Assembly (NCBI GenBank): GCA_019347575.1
Contig: JAHWKY010000017.1
Location: 1-64,000 of the forward strand
Direction: 5' to 3'
DNA: 64,000 bases
From: Actinomycetota bacterium
GTDB taxonomy: Bacteria > Actinomycetota > Nitriliruptoria > Nitriliruptorales > Nitriliruptoraceae
Made by a program: the position numbers and the translations under genes. How positions within the stretch are numbered: the stretch's first letter is position 1; every line of letters starts with the position of its first letter. The notes beneath the pieces are model-generated. The model did no database searches. It was not told where the DNA came from and saw only the letters and a list, made by a program, of their open reading frames with translations. Shown in pieces: positions 15,763 through 24,667 of the stretch.

Positions 15763-17145
15763 GTGACCGAGAGCCTGTTCGAGCTGCCCGACGAGCCCGC
15801 CGACGCCCCGCCCAGGCCGGGCGCCGGCGCAGGCGGGGCGTCCGACGCGCGGCCGCTGGCCGCCCGGATGCGGCCCCGGACCTTCGACGAGCTCGTCGGT
15901 CACGAGGCGGTGCTCGCGTCGGGACGCCCGATCCGGACGCTGCTCGAGCGGGGCGAGCCGATCAGCCTGATCCTCTGGGGCCCACCTGGCAGCGGCAAGA
16001 CGTCGGTCGCCCACGTCGTCGCGGGCCAGCTCACCGCCGCCTGGGAGCAGCTCTCGGCCGTGACCGCGGGGGTCAAGGACGTGCGCGAGGTCATCCAGCG
16101 TGCTCGCGACCGGCTCCGGGCGAACGGTCGACGCACGGTGCTGTTCCTCGACGAGATCCACCGCTTCAACAAGGCCCAGCAGGACGCGCTGCTGCCAGTC
16201 GTGGAGGACGGCACGTTGGTGCTCATCGGAGCGACGACCGAGAACCCGTTCTTCGAGGTCAACGCCCCGCTGCTCTCGCGCTGCGAGCTGGTCCGACTGG
16301 AGGCACTGACGGACGACGACGTCCGCGCGATCGTGGCGGCTGCGCTGACCGACACCGAGCGCGGCCTCGCGGGCCGGGCCGTGGTCGAGCCCGACGCGAT
16401 GGACCACCTCGTCGCACTCGCCGACGGCGACGCACGGGCCGCGCTCAACACCCTCGAGCTCGGCGTTGCCGCGAGCGAGCAGGATCGTGACGGCGCCGGG
16501 ACCGTCATCTCGCTGGACGCGCTCGAAGCGGCGACCCGCCGCCTGCGCTACGACCGCGCCGCTGACCAGCACTACGACATCGTGTCCGCGTTCATCAAGT
16601 CGATGCGCGGCACCGACCCGGACGCCGCCGTCTACTACCTGCTGCGGATGCTCGAGGCGGGGGAGGACCCGCGCTTCATCGCCCGACGCATGGTCATCTT
16701 CGCCAGCGAGGACGTGGGGCTCGCTGACGACGGTGCACTGCCCACCGCCGTGGCCGCGTTCGAGGCGCTCGACCGGGTCGGCCTGCCCGAGGCGGAGTAC
16801 AACCTCGTCCACGCGGCGATCCGGCTCGCCACCGCCCCGAAGTCCGCCAGCGTCAAGCGCGCCATGAAGGCGGGTCACGCCGCCGTGGAGGAGGCAGGGA
16901 ACGCCCCGGTCCCCGCGCACCTGCGTGACAGCCACTACCCGGGCGCAGCTCGGCTCGGTCACGGCACGGGCTACCTCTATCCTCACGACCACCCCGAGGG
17001 CTACGTGGCACAGCAGTACCTGCCGGACGAGCTCGTCGGACGCAGGTTGTACGACCCGTCGCCCTACGGCGACGAGGGGTCGGTCCAGGAACGGTTGGCA
17101 CGGCTCTGGCAGCGATCCACCGACGAGGGAGGGAGCACGACGTGA
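15763..17145 (+). CDS. rarA: Replication-associated recombination protein RarA (AAA+ ATPase)
   Basis: AAA+ ATPase of the RarA/MgsA/WRNIP1 family that acts at stalled replication forks. It has 460 residues. Walker A is GPPGSGKTSVAH and Walker B with the family extension is LFLDEIHRFNKAQQDALLP. The sensor region IGATTENPFFEVN and the C-terminal tetramerisation region (HYDIVSAFIKSMRGTDPDAA, YPHDHPEGYVAQQYLPDEL) are RarA hallmarks. The GTG start lies 6 bp after TAGGTT (15751-15756), a spacing that fits leaderless transcription. The stop overlaps the next gene by 4 bp. Confidence 0.94.
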   Translation: MTESLFELPDEPADAPPRPGAGAGGASDARPLAARMRPRTFDELVGHEAVLASGRPIRTLLERGEPISLILWGPPGSGKTSVAHVVAGQLTAAWEQLSAVTAGVKDVREVIQRARDRLRANGRRTVLFLDEIHRFNKAQQDALLPVVEDGTLVLIGATTENPFFEVNAPLLSRCELVRLEALTDDDVRAIVAAALTDTERGLAGRAVVEPDAMDHLVALADGDARAALNTLELGVAASEQDRDGAGTVISLDALEAATRRLRYDRAADQHYDIVSAFIKSMRGTDPDAAVYYLLRMLEAGEDPRFIARRMVIFASEDVGLADDGALPTAVAAFEALDRVGLPEAEYNLVHAAIRLATAPKSASVKRAMKAGHAAVEEAGNAPVPAHLRDSHYPGAARLGHGTGYLYPHDHPEGYVAQQYLPDELVGRRLYDPSPYGDEGSVQERLARLWQRSTDEGGSTT

Positions 17146-17492
17146 GCGGCTCGGACTGGGCGTGGATCATCGCAGCGAGCTTCTGGGGGGTGCTCGTCAT
17201 CGCGCTGTCCGCCGTGCTGATGATGCTGCTGCGAGTGCTCGCGAACGTCGCGGACATGGTCAAGGGCATCACCGATCAGACGGTGCCGTTGATCGGCGGG
17301 CTCAACGAGACCGTCAGTGGCATCAACGTCGAGCTCGCTCGGGTCGACGCCATCGTGGCCGGGGTGCAGAACATCACGACGACGGCCGACTCGCTCGTTG
17401 GCGTCGTGCACGCCACGCTGTCGAACCCGCTCATCAAGGGAGCGGCGTACGTGGCCGGGATCACCAAGGCTGCCAAGGCGATGAAGGACTGA
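17142..17492 (+). CDS. DUF948-type membrane protein
   Basis: A 116-residue protein with one N-terminal membrane helix (residues about 8-32) followed by an amphipathic helical region (ANVADMVKGITDQTVPLI and so on). This layout matches the DUF948 family often found between rarA and alaS in actinobacteria. No catalytic motif is visible. The GTG start overlaps the rarA stop by 4 bp, and the next small gene begins one base after its stop. Function unknown; a cell-envelope role is inference. Confidence 0.8.
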   Translation: MSGSDWAWIIAASFWGVLVIALSAVLMMLLRVLANVADMVKGITDQTVPLIGGLNETVSGINVELARVDAIVAGVQNITTTADSLVGVVHATLSNPLIKGAAYVAGITKAAKAMKD

Positions 17493-17493
17493 C

Positions 17494-17757
17494 GTGATCA
17501 AGCGACTCCTGCTGCTGATCTTCGGGCTCGGAGCGGGCCTGGTGGTCGGCGCCATCGTCATGAGGAGGCTCGACTCGGCGGCGAACGCGGTCAAGCCGAC
17601 CAACCTCGTGCGCAGCGGTGGCCGGGCTGCCGGCAGCGCGGCCGGTTCGGTCCGGCGCTTCCTGGAGAACGCGCGGGTCGCTGCCGCCGAGCACGAGGCC
17701 GAGCTGCGTGCCGAGTACCGCGTTCCGACCATGCGCGACATCGCCCGCGGCCGCTGA
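17494..17757 (+). CDS. Small membrane protein of unknown function
   Basis: An 87-residue protein starting at GTG 17494. Residues 3-22 form a glycine-rich membrane helix (LLLLIFGLGAGLVVGAIV). The rest is an Ala/Arg/Glu-rich helical tail ending in EYRVPTMRDIARGR. Similar short proteins occur between DUF948 genes and alaS in other actinobacteria, from memory and not checked. It is in the rarA operon and lies 47 bp before alaS. No function can be assigned. Confidence 0.7.
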   Translation: MIKRLLLLIFGLGAGLVVGAIVMRRLDSAANAVKPTNLVRSGGRAAGSAAGSVRRFLENARVAAAEHEAELRAEYRVPTMRDIARGR

Positions 17758-17804
17758 GCCCGGTACCACGACCCGCCCCGCACGCCGCACCTCCGGAGCA
17801 CCAC

Positions 17805-20444
17805 TTGGACTCGGTCACCGTCCGCGAGACGTTCCTCCGCTTCTTCGAGGAGCGCGACCACCAGCGCTTCCCGTCGTCGTCGCTGATCCCCAACGACCCG
17901 ACGTTGCTACTCACGACCGCCGGGATGGTGCAGTTCAAGCCGTACATGCTCGGCGACGCCGCCCCGCCCCACCCCCGTGCGACCAGCTTCCAGAAGGTCG
18001 CTCGCACCACCGACATCGAGAACGTGGGCAGGACCACCCGCCACCTCACGTTCTTCGAGATGCTGGGCAACTTCAGCTTCGGTGACTACTTCAAGCGTCA
18101 GGCGATCGCGTGGGCGTGGGAGCTGTCGGTCGAGCACTACGAGCTCGACCCTGACCGCATCTGGGCGACGGTGTACGAGGACGACGACGAGTCCGAGCAG
18201 CTGTGGCTCGAGGAGACCGACGTCCCCGCGGAGCGCATCCAACGTCTCGGTGCCGAGGACAACTTCTGGTGGATGCACGTCGCGGGTCCGGGCGGCCCCA
18301 ACACCGAGCTGTACTACGACCGCGGCCCGGAGTTCGGCCAGGAGGGCGGGCCTGCCGTCGACGACGAGCGCTACTTCGAGTTCTACAACCTCGTCTTCAT
18401 GCAGTTCCGACTCGACGATGAGGGCAACATCTTGGGTGACCTGCCGGCGCAGAACGTCGACACCGGCATGGGGCTCGAGCGCATGTCGATGCTGAAGCAG
18501 GGCGTGCCGACGATCTACGACACCGACGTGCTCGCCCCGATGCTCGTGCTCGCCCAGGAACTCACCGGCCACGGCTACGGCGAGGACGACGACGCCGACG
18601 TCAGCCTGCGTGTGATCGCCGAGCACGCGCGCACGTCGGCCTTCCTGATCGCCGACGGGGTCCTGCCCTCGAAGGAGGGCCGCGGTTACGTCCTGCGACG
18701 GTTGCTGCGCCGGGCGGTCCGTCACACGCGCCTCCTCGGCACCGACGAGCCCGTGATGGAGGCCCTGGCCAACCGCGTCATCGACACGATGCGCCCCGGC
18801 TACCCCGAGCTGGAAGGCCAACGCGAGCTGGTGACCCGGGTGGCCGCCGCGGAGGAGATCGAGTTCACCCGCACGCTGCGCCAAGGCCTGGGTCTGCTCG
18901 ACGAGGCCATCGCGGCCGCGGGCGGTCCCGACGGCGCCACCCTCAGCGGCGACACCGCGTTCAAGCTCCACGACACGTTCGGCTTCCCCATCGACCTCAC
19001 CAGCGAGATCGTGGCCGAAGCCGGGCTGACGCTCGACCGCGACCGGTTCGAGGAGCTCATGCAGGAGCAACGAGGGCGCGCTCGCGCGGCGATGAAGCGG
19101 GGCGGTGACGGGGTGCCGGTCGAGGTCTACCGCGACATCGCCGCGACGGTGGGTGCGACCGACTTCCTCGGCTACGAGGCCCTCCGGGCGGAGGCTGACC
19201 TGGGAGCGATCGTCACACCCGGGGGGATCGTCGAGTCGGCGACCGAGGGGGACGAGGTCGAGGTGGTCCTGCCGCGCACCCCCTTCTACGCCGAGGGTGG
19301 TGGCCAGGTAGGGGACCGCGGCATCCTCGAGACCACGACCGGCCGGCTCGAGGTCATCGACACGCAGGAGCCGATCGAGGGTCTGATCGTGCACCGCGCT
19401 CGCGTGGTAGCGGGCGAGGTCTCCGCCGGCCAGCCTCTCGAGGCGCGCGTCGATCCCGGACTGCGTCTGGCCACCGCGCGGTCGCACAGTGCGACGCACG
19501 TGCTCCACGCGAGCATCAAGGACATCCTGGGCTCGCACGCGCAGCAGGCCGGGTCGCTGGTCGAGCCGGGTCGGCTCCGCTTCGACTTCCCGCACTTCGA
19601 GCAGGTCCCGCGCGACCGTCTCGTCGAGATCGAGGAGGCCGTCAACCGCCGCGTGCTCGACGACCCCAGCGTGCGCACCGAGATCCTCCCGATCGACGAG
19701 GCCAAATCGGCGGGCGCGGTCGCCAACTTCGGGGACAAGTACGGCCAGATCGTGCGCGTCGTCACGATCGGCGACTTCTCCAAGGAACTCTGCGGCGGGA
19801 CGCACGTCGGGTCCGGTGCCACCATCGGTACGGTCCACGTCGTCCGGGAGGAGTCCATCGGCGCCAACACGCGGCGTCTCGAGGCCCTCACCGGGCTCGA
19901 TGCGCTGCGGTACGTCTCCCGCGAACGACTCGTCGCCGAGGAGATCAGCCGCCTCCTCGACGTGAAGACCGACGAGGCCGTCGCCCGTGTCGAGGGACTG
20001 CTCGAGCGCCTGAAGAGCGCCGAGCGCGAACTCGCCAAGGTGCGCTCGGCCGGCCTGTCGCAACAGGCGAAGCAGCTGGCGGACGAGGTGGACCGCACAC
20101 CCGACGGACTCGCGGTCGTCACCACCCGCCACGACGGCGTCACGATGGACGAGCTCCGACAGCTCGCACTGGAGATCCGAGGTCACCTCGCGACCAAGGC
20201 GGTGGTGATCGCCGGTGCCGCGCAGGACGACGGCAAGGCCCAACTCGTCGCGGTCGTGTCGGACGATCTCGCCTCCGCCGGCATCGAGGCGCGACCCATC
20301 CTGCAGCCCGCTGCGCAGGTCGTCGGTGGCGGAGCGGGCGGCAAGGGCGATCTCGCGCAGGCCGGTGGCAAGGGTGGTGAGGCGCTCGACCAGGCGCTCG
20401 AGGTGGCGGCGGACCATGCCCGCACCGCCATCCGTGACGCGTGA
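17805..20444 (+). CDS. alaS: Alanine-tRNA ligase
   Basis: Class II synthetase of 879 residues, full length. The catalytic core starts at the N-terminus (RETFLRFFEERDH, TTAGMVQFKPYMLG). The editing domain carries the zinc-type HxxxH and CxxxH motifs (HSATHVLH and CGGTHVG). The C-terminal DHHA1/C-Ala domain ends in GGGAGGKGDLAQAGGK. The start is TTG 17805, preceded by CCGGAGCACCAC. The stop overlaps ruvX by 4 bp. Confidence 0.96.
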   Translation: MDSVTVRETFLRFFEERDHQRFPSSSLIPNDPTLLLTTAGMVQFKPYMLGDAAPPHPRATSFQKVARTTDIENVGRTTRHLTFFEMLGNFSFGDYFKRQAIAWAWELSVEHYELDPDRIWATVYEDDDESEQLWLEETDVPAERIQRLGAEDNFWWMHVAGPGGPNTELYYDRGPEFGQEGGPAVDDERYFEFYNLVFMQFRLDDEGNILGDLPAQNVDTGMGLERMSMLKQGVPTIYDTDVLAPMLVLAQELTGHGYGEDDDADVSLRVIAEHARTSAFLIADGVLPSKEGRGYVLRRLLRRAVRHTRLLGTDEPVMEALANRVIDTMRPGYPELEGQRELVTRVAAAEEIEFTRTLRQGLGLLDEAIAAAGGPDGATLSGDTAFKLHDTFGFPIDLTSEIVAEAGLTLDRDRFEELMQEQRGRARAAMKRGGDGVPVEVYRDIAATVGATDFLGYEALRAEADLGAIVTPGGIVESATEGDEVEVVLPRTPFYAEGGGQVGDRGILETTTGRLEVIDTQEPIEGLIVHRARVVAGEVSAGQPLEARVDPGLRLATARSHSATHVLHASIKDILGSHAQQAGSLVEPGRLRFDFPHFEQVPRDRLVEIEEAVNRRVLDDPSVRTEILPIDEAKSAGAVANFGDKYGQIVRVVTIGDFSKELCGGTHVGSGATIGTVHVVREESIGANTRRLEALTGLDALRYVSRERLVAEEISRLLDVKTDEAVARVEGLLERLKSAERELAKVRSAGLSQQAKQLADEVDRTPDGLAVVTTRHDGVTMDELRQLALEIRGHLATKAVVIAGAAQDDGKAQLVAVVSDDLASAGIEARPILQPAAQVVGGGAGGKGDLAQAGGKGGEALDQALEVAADHARTAIRDA

Positions 20445-20890
20445 GCGGTTCCGTCCCACCTCAGGGCCGCGTCCTCGGCGTCGATCTCGGCGACGTCCGA
20501 ATCGGTCTGGCGCTGACCGACCCGGCCCAGACCGTCGCGACGCCGCTCGACACGCTGTCGGTGGACCCCGACGACAACGCGGCCACCATCGCCGCGAAGC
20601 TGGCCGAGGCCGCGGACGGGCAGCTCGCCGTGGGCATCGTCCTGGGCCTACCGCGTACGCTGGAGGGTCGCGAGGGACCAGCGGCGCACCGGGCCCGCGA
20701 CATCGCCGACCGGCTGCCCGAGCACCTCGCCGTGGACCTGTGGGACGAGCGGTTCAGCACCACCGAGGCGGAGCGCGTGATGATCGAGCAGGGTGCGCGG
20801 CGACGCGAACGGCGGCGTTCCATCGACCGCGTCGCTGCCACGCTGATCCTGCAGACGTGGCTTGACTCGCGCCGGCACGGGAGACGGTGA
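20441..20890 (+). CDS. ruvX: RuvX/YqgF-family RNase H-fold nuclease
   Basis: A 149-residue YqgF protein, annotated in bacteria as a putative Holliday junction resolvase and linked to 16S rRNA 5' end processing. The N-terminal GVDLGDVRIGLALTDP carries the first catalytic Asp, VGIVLGLPRTLEG is the central motif, and LWDERFSTTEAE holds a second acidic residue. The C-terminal IDRVAATLILQTWLD ends with the last conserved Asp. It is coupled to alaS by a GTGA overlap, and mltG begins 2 bp downstream. Confidence 0.93.
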   Translation: MSGSVPPQGRVLGVDLGDVRIGLALTDPAQTVATPLDTLSVDPDDNAATIAAKLAEAADGQLAVGIVLGLPRTLEGREGPAAHRARDIADRLPEHLAVDLWDERFSTTEAERVMIEQGARRRERRRSIDRVAATLILQTWLDSRRHGRR

Positions 20891-20891
20891 G

Positions 20892-21956
20892 GTGGCACTC
20901 AGCCGGGGTTCGAAGATCTTCCTCGTCATCGGCGTCGTCGTCGTGCTCCTCGTGGGGGGCGGCCTGTACTACGTCAGCTGGCTCCTGCGTGGCGAGTCGG
21001 GTCCCGGTGAGCCGGTCGCGGTGCAGGTCAGCTCGGGCGCGACCGCCGCCACCGTGGGGGATCTGCTCCAGGAGGAGGGGGTCGTCCGGTCGGCGCTGGC
21101 GTTCCGCCTCGTGGCGCGCAGCCGTGATCTCGACGACAGCCTCCAGGCCGGGACCTACGACCTCGAGACCGGGATGAGCGTGGACGAGGCCATCGACGCC
21201 CTGCTCGGAGGCCCACTCGCACGGGAGACGTTCCGGTTCACGGTCCAGGAGGGCTTGACGGTGGAGCAGACCCTCGCGCGGCTCGCCGAGCAGTCGCCCT
21301 ACGGCGTCGAGGAGTACCGCGCCGTCCTCGACGAGGGCGCGTTGAGTCTCCCGGACTGGGTACCGCCCCTCGATGACTTCGGTCCCGACGTCCGCGAGCC
21401 CTACGAGGGTCTGCTGTTCCCTGAGACCTACGAGATGTTCGCCGAGGCGACCCCCCAGGACGTCCTCCAGCGGATGATCGACCAGCTCGGCCAGGTGGTC
21501 GACACGATCCCGGAGGAGCAGGTCGAGGCGAAGGCCGCGGCCGGCTACGAGCTCTACGACGGGTTGGTCGCCGCGAGCCTCATCGAGCGCGAGACCCGGA
21601 TCGACGAGGAACGCCCCGTGGTCGCGGGCGTCATCGCGAACCGGCTCGAGGAGGGGATGCCGCTGCAGATCGACGCGACCTGCCTCTACGCGCTGGGCGA
21701 GCATCGGGAACGCGTCCTGCAGGCCGACTGCGAGGTGGAGTCGCCGTACAACACCTACCTGGTCCAGGGTCTGCCTCCGACGCCCATCTCCGGGGTCGGG
21801 GCGGCCTCCATCCGGGCGTTCTTCGCCCCCGAGGAGACCGCGTTCCTCTACTACGTGCTGTCGGCGGACTGCTCGGGGCGGCACGAGTTCTCCCGGACCC
21901 TCGACGAGCACAACCAGAAGGTCGCGGAGTTCCGCGAGAGCGACTGCGCCCCGTGA
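20892..21956 (+). CDS. mltG: Endolytic murein transglycosylase MltG
   Basis: Membrane-anchored enzyme that cleaves nascent glycan strands and sets their length. From GTG 20892 it has 354 residues: one TM helix at residues 9-28, a LysM-like region (GATAATVGDLLQEEGVV), then the YceG catalytic domain. That domain has YEGLLFPETYEMF, ASLIERET with the catalytic Glu, LQIDATCLYALG, SPYNTYLVQGLPPTPISGVG and FLYYV. An in-frame TTG at 20862 lies inside ruvX and is a less likely start. Its position with ruvX and aroE is typical. Confidence 0.94.
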   Translation: MALSRGSKIFLVIGVVVVLLVGGGLYYVSWLLRGESGPGEPVAVQVSSGATAATVGDLLQEEGVVRSALAFRLVARSRDLDDSLQAGTYDLETGMSVDEAIDALLGGPLARETFRFTVQEGLTVEQTLARLAEQSPYGVEEYRAVLDEGALSLPDWVPPLDDFGPDVREPYEGLLFPETYEMFAEATPQDVLQRMIDQLGQVVDTIPEEQVEAKAAAGYELYDGLVAASLIERETRIDEERPVVAGVIANRLEEGMPLQIDATCLYALGEHRERVLQADCEVESPYNTYLVQGLPPTPISGVGAASIRAFFAPEETAFLYYVLSADCSGRHEFSRTLDEHNQKVAEFRESDCAP

Positions 21957-22813
21957 CGTTGCGCGCGACGGCCTCGACGCGCCTCGTCGCACTCCTGGGG
22001 TGGCCCGCGCGTCACTCGGTCAGCCCGGCGATGCACAACGCCGCGTTCGAGGAGCAGGGTCTCGACCTGGTCTACCTGGCCCTGCCGACCCCTCCGGACC
22101 GTCTCCGCACGGTCGTCGACGCGCTCGCGGCGGTGGGCGCGGTGGGTGCCAACGTCACCGTGCCGCACAAGGGCACCGTGCTGCGGCTGTGCGACGAGGT
22201 CACCGACGAGGCGGAGCTGGTCGGGGCGGTCAACACCCTGGTCTGGACCACGGAGGGGCTGCTGGGGGACAACACCGACGCGCGCGGCCTGCACCAGGTC
22301 CTCAGCGAGGAGCTGGGGCTCCGCAGCCGCCTGCGCACGGTGATCCTGGGTACCGGGGGCGGGGCGCGCGCGGTCGCCGTCGCGCTCGGACGCATGGCGG
22401 CGGACGTCACCGTCGCCGGCCGGGACGGCGACGCGGCAGCGGACGTCGCCGCGCTGGCGGGAGAGGCCGGAGCGGACGCCTGGTCGAGCACCGCGCTGGC
22501 CGACAGCACCGAGGTCGAGCGGGTGGTGGCCGCCGCCGACCTGGTCATCAACGCGACCCCGCTCGGGATGCGCTCGGAGCGGCTTCCCGAGCCGTTCCAC
22601 GAGCTGCGCAACCACCAGGTCGCCTACGACCTGGTCTACAACCCGCCCGAGACGCCGTTCCTGGCCGATGCGCGGGCAGCAGGAGCCGAGGCGCACCACG
22701 GGCTCGGCATGCTGATCGCGCAGGCGGCCCTGTCCTACCGGCGGTGGACGGGGCGTGAGGCTCCGGCCGCCACGCTCTCGGCCGCCGCACTGGCTGCCCT
22801 CTCGCCGCGCTAG
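21953..22813 (+). CDS. aroE: Shikimate dehydrogenase
   Basis: NADP-dependent reduction of 3-dehydroshikimate in the aromatic amino acid pathway. It has 286 residues. The substrate-binding motifs are HSVSPAMHNAAF and ANVTVPHKG (catalytic Lys), with the Asp in LLGDNTDARGL. The nucleotide-binding loop is LGTGGGARAVAVAL, and VINATPLGM follows. It is coupled to mltG by a GTGA overlap. It is the last gene before the pilus locus, and the other aro genes resume directly after that locus. Confidence 0.95.
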   Translation: MTLRATASTRLVALLGWPARHSVSPAMHNAAFEEQGLDLVYLALPTPPDRLRTVVDALAAVGAVGANVTVPHKGTVLRLCDEVTDEAELVGAVNTLVWTTEGLLGDNTDARGLHQVLSEELGLRSRLRTVILGTGGGARAVAVALGRMAADVTVAGRDGDAAADVAALAGEAGADAWSSTALADSTEVERVVAAADLVINATPLGMRSERLPEPFHELRNHQVAYDLVYNPPETPFLADARAAGAEAHHGLGMLIAQAALSYRRWTGREAPAATLSAAALAALSPR

Positions 22814-22984
22814 CGCACCAGTACCCTACCTCGCACAGCAGTTCGCTCGTCGTGTGCTCCCGCTCCTCGAGTACTCAAGCGACGTGGGGACGCTGCCGAC
22901 GTTGACAACAGGAGCCGGCTCGGGACGGCCTCCGAGGTGTGCGCAGACGCGGACCCCCGGTAGCGGCACCCCGTAGCCGGCAAG

Positions 22985-23002
22985 GGTCGTGTCGTCACGA
23001 CC
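22985..23002 (+). promoter_or_regulatory. Hairpin adjacent to the ribosome binding site of the roadblock gene
   Basis: A 7-bp perfect stem (GGTCGTG with CACGACC) around a TCGT loop ends one base before the AGAGGAGG ribosome binding site of the next gene. It could tune translation of the pilus control module. The remainder of the 205-bp gap 22814-23018 has an isolated TTGACA at 22902 but no convincing -10 box at the right distance. Confidence 0.4.
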
Positions 23003-23018
23003 AGAGGAGGATCAGGAC

Positions 23019-23459
23019 ATGTCGGACACCAAGGCGCACCGTCTCGCGGCGGCCCTCGACGAGTTCATCCGCAGCTCACCGGACGTCGAGGCTGCGGCGG
23101 TGGTCTCGTTCGACGGTCTTCCGATGGCGAGCGCACTGCCGCCCGAGATGGAGGAGGACCGGCTCGGGGCGATGTCCGCCGCCCTGCTCTCGCTCGGGGA
23201 ACAGGCGGCGATCGGCCTGGGACGCGGTCAGCTGAACCAGGTGTTCGTCGAGGGCGAGCACGGGTTCGTGTTCCTCATGTCGGCCAAGGACGAGGCCGTC
23301 CTCGCGGCGGTGGCGCGCCGGACCGCCAAGATCGGCTTCATGCTCTTCGAGATGCGGCGTGCAGCCGCACGCATCGGAGACCTGCTCATGGAAGGACGCG
23401 GCGACACGGACGTCTACCCGGATGTGCCGGACACCGCCGCGGAAGCTGCCTGGCAGTGA
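23019..23459 (+). CDS. Roadblock/LC7-domain protein (MglB/CvnB-like)
   Basis: A 146-residue protein of the roadblock fold; such proteins act as partners or GTPase-activating proteins of small bacterial GTPases. The motif VEAAAVVSFDGLPMASALP is the fold signature, followed by the helix LGAMSAALLSLGEQAAIGLG and the strand FVFLMSAKDEAVLAAVA. ATG 23019 was chosen for the strong AGAGGAGG ribosome site 8 bp upstream. It heads a cluster with a DUF4388 protein, a Ras-like GTPase and pilus motors. This resembles a Streptomyces conservon (CvnB, CvnD) or the MglAB module, without a histidine kinase or DUF742 gene. Confidence 0.88.
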   Translation: MSDTKAHRLAAALDEFIRSSPDVEAAAVVSFDGLPMASALPPEMEEDRLGAMSAALLSLGEQAAIGLGRGQLNQVFVEGEHGFVFLMSAKDEAVLAAVARRTAKIGFMLFEMRRAAARIGDLLMEGRGDTDVYPDVPDTAAEAAWQ

Positions 23460-23500
23460 CCGAACCACCTCGCATCGACGACCGCAGCAGGGGGTGACGT

Positions 23501-24667
23501 GTGCTCGAGGGGACGCTCGAGAGCTTCACCCTGCCGGACATCTTCCAACTGCTCGCCTTCACGAAGAAGACGGGGTGCCTGCACCTCCAGCGTGACAGCG
23601 CGACGGGAGAGGTCTACTTCCGCGACGGTCAGGTGTACTTCGCGGTCTCCACGACGGGGCGGATGGCCCTCGGGAAGCGGCTCGTCGGGGCGGGGATGGT
23701 CGCGACCGACCAGCTCGAGAGGGCGCTGGAGAAGCAGCAGGACGACGCCTCCCGCGGCCGCGCACTGCGGCTGGGCCAGATCCTCGTCAAGGAGGGCGTG
23801 CTCGACGCCGAGACGCTCGAGACGTTCGTCCGCGAGCAGGTCCAGGATGCCGTCTTCGACCTGATGCGGTGGTCGAACGGCAGCTTCCAGTTCGACACCG
23901 AGGGCGAGGACGCCGTGATCGACGAGCCGACCGAGCTCGCCGCGTCGGTCGAGAACCTCATCATGGAGGGCTCCCGCCGCCTCGAGGAGTGGCACGCCGT
24001 CCGCAAGAAGATCCCGTCGATGGATGCGACCGTGGCCATCGCCCCGTCGCCGACCGAGGCAGGCGTGGAGGTGAGCCTGAAGCCGGAGGAGTGGCGGCTA
24101 CTCACCCTCGTGGACGGGCGGCGCACGGTCCACGATCTCGTCGAGCTCGCCGGGCAGGGCCAGTTCGCGACCTGCAAGCTGCTGTACGGCATGGTCGGTG
24201 CGGGGATGCTCGAGGTGCGCGACGTGGAGACCGAGGGGCCGTCATCGGTCGCTGCCATGCTCCAGCAACAGGATCTGCTGCGCCGCGTCGAGAGCGGTGA
24301 GCCGATCGACAGGGCAGTAGCGCCTCCTCGGGGCACGACAGCGACTGTGGTAGGAACCGAGTCGCCGGACGTCGACGAGGAACCCGAGACCTCCGAGGAG
24401 CCCGAGGTCGCGGACGTCTCCGACGAGGTCGAGGAGGCCCCGGCTACCGGACCCGAAGCTGCCGACGACTCGGATGTGCAGGTGGACGAGCAGCCCACGG
24501 TCGCGACAGCGGACGAACGGCCTGTCACGCCCCAGCCCCTCACCGCGAAGCCCTCCGCTGTGCGCAGCAACGGAGGCGGATCCGAGGAAAGCGAGCGCCT
24601 CGGTACCGACCCCACGATCGACGCCGATCTCGTGCGGCGCCTGATCGAGGGCGTCAGGGGGCTGTGA
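23501..24667 (+). CDS. DUF4388 (PATAN-like) domain protein
   Basis: A 388-residue cytoplasmic protein. Residues 1-55 fit the DUF4388 start ([42 protein letters not shown]). They are followed by two copies of a helical module resembling the GspE/PilB N-terminal domain ([20 protein letters not shown] and [20 protein letters not shown]). A winged-helix-like segment occupies about 185-240 and an acidic, Glu/Asp/Pro-rich disordered tail fills 270-350. DUF4388 proteins occur with GTPases, response regulators and motility genes in several phyla. It sits between roadblock and GTPase genes and overlaps the latter by 4 bp. An adaptor role is inference. Confidence 0.85.
   Translation: MLEGTLESFTLPDIFQLLAFTKKTGCLHLQRDSATGEVYFRDGQVYFAVSTTGRMALGKRLVGAGMVATDQLERALEKQQDDASRGRALRLGQILVKEGVLDAETLETFVREQVQDAVFDLMRWSNGSFQFDTEGEDAVIDEPTELAASVENLIMEGSRRLEEWHAVRKKIPSMDATVAIAPSPTEAGVEVSLKPEEWRLLTLVDGRRTVHDLVELAGQGQFATCKLLYGMVGAGMLEVRDVETEGPSSVAAMLQQQDLLRRVESGEPIDRAVAPPRGTTATVVGTESPDVDEEPETSEEPEVADVSDEVEEAPATGPEAADDSDVQVDEQPTVATADERPVTPQPLTAKPSAVRSNGGGSEESERLGTDPTIDADLVRRLIEGVRGL

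Noticed and set aside
17907-20459. 850-codon open frame on the minus strand opposite alaS
   Set aside because: It is the antisense shadow of a full, motif-rich alaS in GC-rich DNA; it shows no recognisable domain and Arg/Leu/Asp-biased composition.
22868-22885. Further copy of the CTCAAG hairpin repeat in the aroE-roadblock gap (GTACTCAAGCGACG), and another near 31370 (GACTCAAGTCGAC)
   Set aside because: Only 8-9 bases match and the second half and arms are absent, so chance cannot be excluded.
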